This document shows, in pieces, positions 58,100 through 64,000 of a stretch of DNA of 64,000 nt. The position numbers and the translations under genes were made by a program. Source of the DNA: Tetmemena sp. SeJ-2015 (taxonomy: Eukaryota; Ciliophora; Spirotrichea; Sporadotrichida; Oxytrichidae); contig JAJKFJ010021044.1 in NCBI GenBank assembly GCA_027382625.1, positions 186,001 to 250,000 of the forward strand, written 5' to 3'. Each line of letters begins with the position of its first letter. Within the stretch, counting starts at the first letter, position 1. The notes beneath the pieces are model-generated. The model was not told the DNA's origin. It was given only the letters and a program-made list of their open reading frames with translations, and made no database searches.

Positions 58100-61000
58100 T
58101 CATTAACCAAAAGCGCCTCCACCTGGGGTCTCTACTCTAATTCTAGCTCCAGCTTGCAAGATAAAATTTTAAATAAGATAGTTGAGTTTTTGGGGCCAAA
58201 ATTTTAGACTCTTCCATTTGGATGAATGATCAAATTCTTGCCTCTCTTTCCATTTTCTCCACCTTTGAGACCATAAGGAGAAGAGGATCTTCTTTCACTA
58301 AGAATTCCAACTTGAATATTATCCTTAAGGAACTAAATATCTCTCACTATTCCATTTCCACCATGGAATCTTCCCTTACCTCCACTCTGTTCTCTAAAAT
58401 GGAATTCTTTCAATAACACCGGATATCGCTGCTCAAATATTTCACAGTCAGTAATTCTCGTATTATAAAATTCTAAGAAGTAATAAGATATTAGTCATGT
58501 GAGTGTGAGTTCCATGCTTGCCGTGCCAAGAAGGACCAGCTCCTGAGCCTCCAGCTATTGTCTCATAATAGCCAAAGCTGCTATCTCCGAAAGTTAAGTT
58601 ATTCATCGTTCCTTGACTAGCAGCACAGGCTGAGAAAGCTTTCAGAATTACGTCAGTTATTCTTGATGATGTTTCAACATTTCCACCAACTACAGCAGCT
58701 GATATTGAAGGATTAAGAAGGCAGATCTTATTTTAATTTTTATAAGTTCTCAGGTAGGATTACTTAAATTGGATTCAGGCATCCTTAATTCAAAGGAATT
58801 TCAGTATTTACTAAGCATCTTAAGGAATAGATTATCGCACTGCTAGTGATTGCTCTGGGTGCATTGCAATTGCCATACATCTCCGGATCTGTTTTAATAA
58901 ATTAATATATGTTCCTGTGAAATCAAAAATCGCTGAGCCTTCATTCCTGTTAATATATATTTTGAATACATTTAAGTTAATTGTAAGTGCTAGCTTGATC
59001 ATGCTTCCATCATCCATGTAATCAATAGCTGTGACTGTGTCTACCTCTTTCAATCCTTAAGACAAACTAAGCTCTCTAAGCATAGATCTTACGCTCTTCT
59101 CAGCGTTTTCTTGAATAAATTTCATGTAAGACTAGACATAAATTAAACTGTACTCCTCAATAAGACTTTGAACCAAGTTTATGCCTCTCTAATTAGCTGC
59201 AATTTGAGCCTTGAGATCGGACAAATTATCCGCTAAATTTCTAGTGCCAGTTATGAGAGGATTCTCTCCTTTCTAGTTCACCAGCAGACTAGTTATTCCT
59301 TCTTCTTAAAATTCTCCATTCTACACAAGTTTAAAACTTTCTATAGCTGCTCCTTCTTCATCTAAGCACTTCGAGAAACTTGGCATACTACCTGGCTGAA
59401 TAAATAAATATAATGCCTCCAATATCAGCGTGATGGCCTCTTGAGGCCACATAAAAGACTGGGCTTCCGTTACTGAAGACTGGAGTTATTACTGTAATGT
59501 CTGGCAAATGAGTTCCCCCTGCTTTGGGGTGATTTGCAACTATAACTTCTCCTTCAAGCCACTCAGATCCCCATTTATTTACTTAATACCTCACTGCTTC
59601 TTACATAGACCCCAAGTGTACTGGTAAATGAGGAGCATTAGCTACAAGATTGCCTTGTGGGTCAAACAGTGCACAAGAAAAATCTAGCCTCTCTTTTATA
59701 TTTGTGCTGACTGAAGTTCTTTATAAAGTAAGACCCATTTATTCTGCAATCGACATGAATCTGTGTGCAAAAATAGATAGTTCAACCACATCTAAGGGAA
59801 CTTCTTAGGTATTTTAGAATTTTTTATACTAGTCAGAGCTTTAAAACTCTCCAACTTAGATGTATACGTTTCCAAAGTCATCAATAATTGCCTCACAATT
59901 TGGCTCTATCAAAATAGTGCTTGTCTTATTTAAAATGATAGCAGGTCCATTTATTTTGTCTTAAGAACATAAATCTTCCAAATCATAAATTGGAGTCTCC
60001 ATATATTCTATGCTATTATTGATCTCATAATAAACCTTTGTAGAGTTAATTGGCAGAATCTATGAGTCTTCTTTTCTCTATTTAATCTCTGGCAATTTGA
60101 AATTACTTGACTTTCCTAAAGATCTGACACGAACATTAAAAATATTTAATTATCAATGAGGACTCTTCTCTTTTAAAGCATGAATCCGAATTCTCTCTAA
60201 TGCATCTATTAAAACTTTTCATCGAAATCATCTTTGTCTTCTGATGATTAGACCATAATGGAGGTATCTGTGCCTTCGTATCTTAAGTTAAGATATTTGA
60301 TGTGCTCAATTTAGCTTTCAGAGAATCCTGACCTCAATAAGGAATTTGTACTGCTTTTAATAAATAAATTAATAAGTTCAGCAAATCTCGAGTGGATTAC
60401 TACAAAGAATAAACTTAAATGATCTAATTTTACCTTTTAAAATGTCCTAAGAGTAAACGCCCATCAAAGGTTCTTCAGCTTCATGCACTACATCTGATAA
60501 CCCTAATCCGTAAGCACTTAGAATTCCGCAATACTTGTGAATGAAAATCCTCTAGATATTGTAAATTAATTTTGTAATAATCTTACATTTATTCCAAGAT
60601 CTTTAGCTAGAGCACAAGCGTGTTACCCACCTGCTCCTCCAAAAATATTTAGAATATGATCTCTTGGATTAAATCCTCTTGCTTGAGTTAGTTATCTAAT
60701 TGGTCTGCACATCGATTCATTTGCAACTCTAATGAAGCCAAGAGCTATCTCTTAAATCAATTATAAACTTCTAAGTTTAACTATTGAAGATTATTTTTTA
60801 GCTAAAAGTCATTAATCTCAGTAGACAGAGATTTAAAGGCATTTATTGTCCCTTCTAAATCTAGTGGCTCATTTTCTTTAGGTCCAAAGATTTTAGGGAA
60901 ATATTCTGGGATCAACCTTCCAAGAAGGAGGTTAGCATCAGTTACTGTCAATTGCCCTCCAGTCTTCCAAAATAAAATATCCTGTAGCATACAGGACCAG

Positions 61001-62365
61001 GATCCGCACTTGCTGATTCAGGACCCACTTTATACATACCGTTTGCAAAGAAAAGTCTTGAGCCTCCACCAGCTGCGACTGTATTTATATTTAGCTGTGG
61101 AGCCTAAATAGAGACTCCAGCAATTGTAGTTTCGAAGATATGCTCGTATTAGTTCTCAAACCTCGACACATCAGTTGAAGTGCCTCCCATGTCAAATCCA
61201 ATTGATGGAAGTAAGTTATCTTGATTAAGGCCTAGATGCTGAATTTGGAATTCTTGAGAAGTAGTAGCGTATCCTACGACTCCTCCAGCAGGGCCTGAGA
61301 GAATAGCCTTAGAGCCTGAGAAATCATCAATCCTTGCTAGACCTCCGTCGCTCTACATGAAAAATACTTTAGAGTTGTCCAACAATTCATCATCAAATCC
61401 ATGTTTGAATTGCGTGATGTATCTTTGAACTAGAAGTTAAATTTAATATTTAAGTATGCTTACTATGTGGGTTCAGATAAGAGTCTACGCAACAAGTAGA
61501 TCCTCTTTTGACTATTTTTATTCTCTGCATGATTTAGTGAGACAAAGATATTTGAGAAAATCCGAGATTTTTCGCAATCTCTCCTATTCTCAATTCATGG
61601 TTGACATATCCATAAGAGTGCATCAAGACTACTGCTATGCTGTCAAAACCTTTTTCAGTCTTAAGGTAATTTAGCTTTTACTTCACTTCATCATCATTTA
61701 AATCTTGAACAATCACAAACTTTTCATCATTTACTCCTTCAACAACCTTTAGATTAGCTAAGTTTTATTTGTCAAAGTCTTTTAGAGGTCTAATTCTTTC
61801 ACTTATCTCAACCACTTCTTCGTATAACTCTTCTGGTTTCTGCAGATATATAAATCTTAGAAAAATCTTACTTTGATTTCTAAGTCAAAGATCTTTGGTC
61901 TTTGTTAAGTTCCTATTGCAATAACATCTTTTAATCCCTCGTTGGAGACAAGTTAAATTTTAAGAATATGGAATTTAAAATATTTATGTAAGTGCTAGTC
62001 TTTCTCCCTTTCTCTCTAAAAGAGCGTTGGTAGCAACTGTGGTTCCCATCCTGATTGATTTAATTTGCTTTGAGGGAATTTTATCCTGTCTTGAAATGCT
62101 TTAATGTATAAACTCGGATACAATTCTTCTAATTCCCTCTGTAGGAGCATCCTTGTAGTTACAAATATTTCTGATTGAATAAATGAAATAAGTTCTTGAG
62201 ATCAACAGATAGCAATTTCATAATAACTTAATGGCTTGAATTAGTGATTGGGTCCACTACATTACAAAAGATGTCTGTGAACGTTCCTCCTCGATCTATT
62301 GAAAAGTAAAATTCTAGTTGATCTGGATTTTTGCTCCCAAAGATATTTTCAGACTATGATTCCAT
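58100..62365 (-). CDS. OPLAH: 5-oxoprolinase, ATP-hydrolysing
   Basis: The start [20 protein letters not shown] is followed by [16 protein letters not shown], the N-terminal HyuA-type ATPase motif. Then come [16 protein letters not shown] and [20 protein letters not shown], nearly identical to animal 5-oxoprolinase. Further on are [20 protein letters not shown] and FPKIFGP, then the HyuB half with [14 protein letters not shown] and [11 protein letters not shown], and the end [20 protein letters not shown] and [11 protein letters not shown] at TGA 58100. The length of about 1,290 residues fits. The enzyme opens 5-oxo-L-proline to glutamate using ATP, in the gamma-glutamyl (glutathione) cycle in the cytosol. 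Several breaks occur (near 60,130, 60,400, 60,570, 61,430, 61,840, 61,980 and 62,160), each presumably an intron or IES. Confidence 0.95.
62157..62194 (-). other. 34-bp IES with AACT pointer in 5-oxoprolinase
   Basis: On the coding strand AACT (plus-strand AGTT at 62157-62160 and 62191-62194) flanks the insert. Removal gives [19 protein letters not shown], as in the family. Confidence 0.85.
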
Positions 62366-62593
62366 TTAATACTTATTATCTATTATAAAGAGATTATAAT
62401 CTAAAGTTTATTAAGAACATATTTTTTTCTTAAACAAGATTTACTTTAATACTTTTTATCCCTCAATTTATTTATATATAAGAATATTATTAAAAAGAAA
62501 GTTAAGCTTGAATATATATTTACAATCATAATAAATTCAGAACTATTTTCTTAATCTTTGATATGTTTAATTAGATTGAGTAAATACAACTCC
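62366..62593. other. AT-rich spacer
   Basis: About 230 bp with no coding sequence, between the 5-oxoprolinase start and the out-of-order protease segment. Confidence 0.6.
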
Positions 62594-62945
62594 ATGAGAG
62601 TGCAAACTACCTACGATTAAATTATGGAAGAAATATACAATAACGGGCCAGTTATCGCAGGACTGATTATCTATGATGACTTTGATAATTATGCGTCAGG
62701 AATTTATGAAACTGGCCCAGATGCGTACGAGGAGGGAGCACACGCTGTAACGCTTATAGGATGGGGACATGATGGGTCCGGAAGATTATTCTGGAGAGCT
62801 CAAAATTAATGGACTACTGACTGGGGAGAAAGCGGTTTCTTCAGAATTTAATTTATTTACTTAATTTATGCTGGTGAAGCTGGAATTGATGTCTTTATGT
62901 ATAATATAAATGCAAATTAGTCTTTACCATTGCTTGCGATGCTGA
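62594..62945 (+). CDS. C-terminal half of cathepsin B-like cysteine protease (displaced MDS)
   Basis: The first base of the block is the pointer ATGAG. The block reads RVQTTYDQIMEEIYNNGPVI, then IYDDFDNYASGIYET, the active-site His in EGAHAVTLIGWGHDGSG, LFWRAQNQWTTDWGESGFF, and AGEAGIDVFMYNINA. This is the entire C-terminal half of a papain-family enzyme. The usual Asn-Ser-Trp is Asn-Gln-Trp here; the catalytic Asn is kept. No N-terminal half precedes it; upstream are an AT-rich spacer and an unrelated gene. The matching N-terminal half starts 650 bp downstream. An 18-bp in-frame IES lies at 62,846. The end is set near an out-of-frame TGA at 62,940 and is uncertain. Confidence 0.85.
62846..62868 (+). 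other. 18-bp in-frame IES with ATTTA pointer
   Basis: ATTTA at 62846-62850 and 62864-62868. Deletion gives SGFFRIYAGEAGIDVF, the expected end of the papain fold. Confidence 0.75.
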
Positions 62946-63240
62946 CACTAAGTGATTTCTTTAAAGTAGTTTAATATGTAGAATAACATTTTTATAATCA
63001 GGTCACATTAGACAAAGCTAAAATAATCGCTTCAATAAATGTTTTAACAAAGAATAATAAATATAATGCATTAGTTTAAAAGAAGGCAGAATTTATAGCC
63101 TTATAATTCTTTGTAAAATATTAACTATTTCTAAAGAGTAGTAATAAATAAATATAAACAAAATTATTTTTATCCAAAGCTAATCGGTTGTCATAATCTA
63201 AAAAAAGATAAGTTATAAATAATTTAGTAATTTTAACCTA
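62946..63240. other. AT-rich stretch between the two protease halves
   Basis: About 295 bp, AT-rich with no convincing coding sequence on either strand. It would be eliminated if the protease is scrambled. Confidence 0.55.
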
Positions 63241-64000
63241 ATGAAACTTTAACTAGCAGGGCTAACTTACCTTTGCATTGGAATTGTATCTGCTGCTCTT
63301 CATCTAAAGTAACATTCTGTAAGACAAGAAGTAGTTGATAGAATAAGAAGTACATTTTTTTATTAACATAGACTAACTGGAGTCCCATGGAAGTTGACAA
63401 AAATCCACTTTCTAAAAAGACTCTTGAGCAATTAAACAGAAGAGGAGGTCTTATGGGCTTCAAACCAAAGGAGTCTCAGTTAGACAAACTATTTAACATT
63501 TTTGGCTCACAGCTATTCAAATACATTGGATAATTTAAACGCGACTATTTTTCAACTTCAAAAGCACCTAAATCTACTATAAGATAAAATTTTAATCATA
63601 TATTAGACTTGAGAGTAGCCTCCCTAATACTTATGATCTAAGAACTTAATACTCAAATTGTGATTTTATCGTACAAGACCAAGGATACTGTGGCTCTTGT
63701 TGGTCTCACGCAGCCACTTAAATGCTTTCTTAAAGGTTTTGCATTCAAAGCGATGGAGACATTAACTTGCTGCTGTCTAGATAAGATATGGTTAGCTGCG
63801 ACTATGGAAACTACGGATGTGATGGTGGATACCTAACAAGTTCTGTTTAATACTTGATGACTGAGGGTATTGTGACTGAGGACTGCCTTGACTATCATTC
63901 CTACAATGGAGGCACTTTCGCATGCTAATATAAATGCGACAACAAGGACTCCACTTATCTTAAATATGGATGCAAATACAACTCAATTTTCTCAATGAGT
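63241..64000 (+). CDS. N-terminal half of cathepsin B-like cysteine protease
   Basis: The start MKLQLAGLTYLCIGIVSAAL is a clear signal peptide. Two breaks (near 63,340 and 63,600) separate it from the propeptide (NPLSKKTLEQLNRRGGLMGF, then GQFKRDYFSTSKAPKSTI) and the mature domain. The mature part reads LPNTYDLRTQYSNCDFIVQD, then QGYCGSCWSHAA with the catalytic Cys and oxyanion Gln, then DMVSCDYGNYGCDGGY and TEGIVTEDCLDYHSYNGG, with disulphide cysteines placed as in cathepsin B/Z. The last bases read TCA-ATG-AG, and ATGAG is the same 5-mer that begins the C-terminal block at 62594. Joining them gives NSIFSMRVQTTYDQIMEEI with no frame change. It is a lysosomal or food-vacuole protease by family. 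The coding region may otherwise continue past the window end. Confidence 0.88.

Noticed and set aside
1..64000. A macronuclear genome of Paramecium or Tetrahymena type (same genetic code)
   Set aside because: Pointer-flanked inserts interrupt nearly every gene and one gene is out of order. Neither is expected in macronuclear DNA.

Overview
The window looks like germline (micronuclear) DNA of a ciliate that reads TAA and TAG as glutamine and uses TGA as its only stop. Every recognisable gene (protein kinase, pescadillo, DHHC acyltransferase, potassium channel, site-1 protease, EML protein, 5-oxoprolinase) needs in-frame TAA/TAG to be read through and ends at TGA. Coding DNA is also repeatedly broken by AT-rich inserts flanked by short direct repeats. 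Deleting one repeat copy plus the insert restores the frame and a conserved motif. These are the internal eliminated sequences (IES) and pointers of a spirotrich such as Oxytricha, Stylonychia or Tetmemena; I cannot name the species. Ordinary GT-AG introns of about 35-90 nt occur as well, so each break was judged individually and some frame changes remain unexplained.

Layout. 1-8.9 kb: a basic coiled-coil fragment (-), a long Gln-rich protein (+), a myristoyl-type AGC kinase (-) and two unknown proteins (-). 9.1-10.7 kb: an MBL-fold hydrolase (LACTB2-like, -) carrying a 513-bp GC-rich, hairpin-rich insert. 10.8-12.8 kb: an N-acylated CAP-domain protein (+). 12.8-18.4 kb: unknown minus-strand genes, a response-regulator receiver fragment inside an inverted repeat, and a 1,888-bp element with perfect 66-bp terminal inverted repeats (TIRs) that splits a gene and encodes a GNAT-like/zinc-finger protein. 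18.9 kb: tRNA-Thr(AGT). 19-22.8 kb: pescadillo and a DHHC palmitoyltransferase (+). 22.8-32.4 kb: three long low-complexity proteins of unknown function. 33.3-35.9 kb: a cyclic-nucleotide-binding potassium channel (-). 36-40 kb: a small protein, a single-pass membrane protein and a MORN-repeat protein (+). 40.4-46.5 kb: a GAF-domain protein and a site-1 protease (+). 46.6-55.3 kb: an EF-hand protein fused to a three-module EML (HELP/WD40) protein (+). 55.3-58 kb: a membrane protein and a Lys/Gln-rich protein (+). 58.1-62.4 kb: 5-oxoprolinase (-). 62.6-64 kb: a cathepsin B-like protease whose C-terminal half lies upstream of its N-terminal half, joined by a shared ATGAG pointer, which is the signature of a scrambled gene.

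The genes do not form a pathway. They are housekeeping and ciliate-expanded families packed with little spacing, as expected when each becomes a separate small somatic chromosome. The most interesting content is in the DNA to be removed: the TIR element with an acetyltransferase-like gene, the GC-rich structured insert, and the scrambled protease. Gene limits are those of the germline locus, including inserts. Translations were made by hand, so exon and IES edges not given a pointer are approximate.
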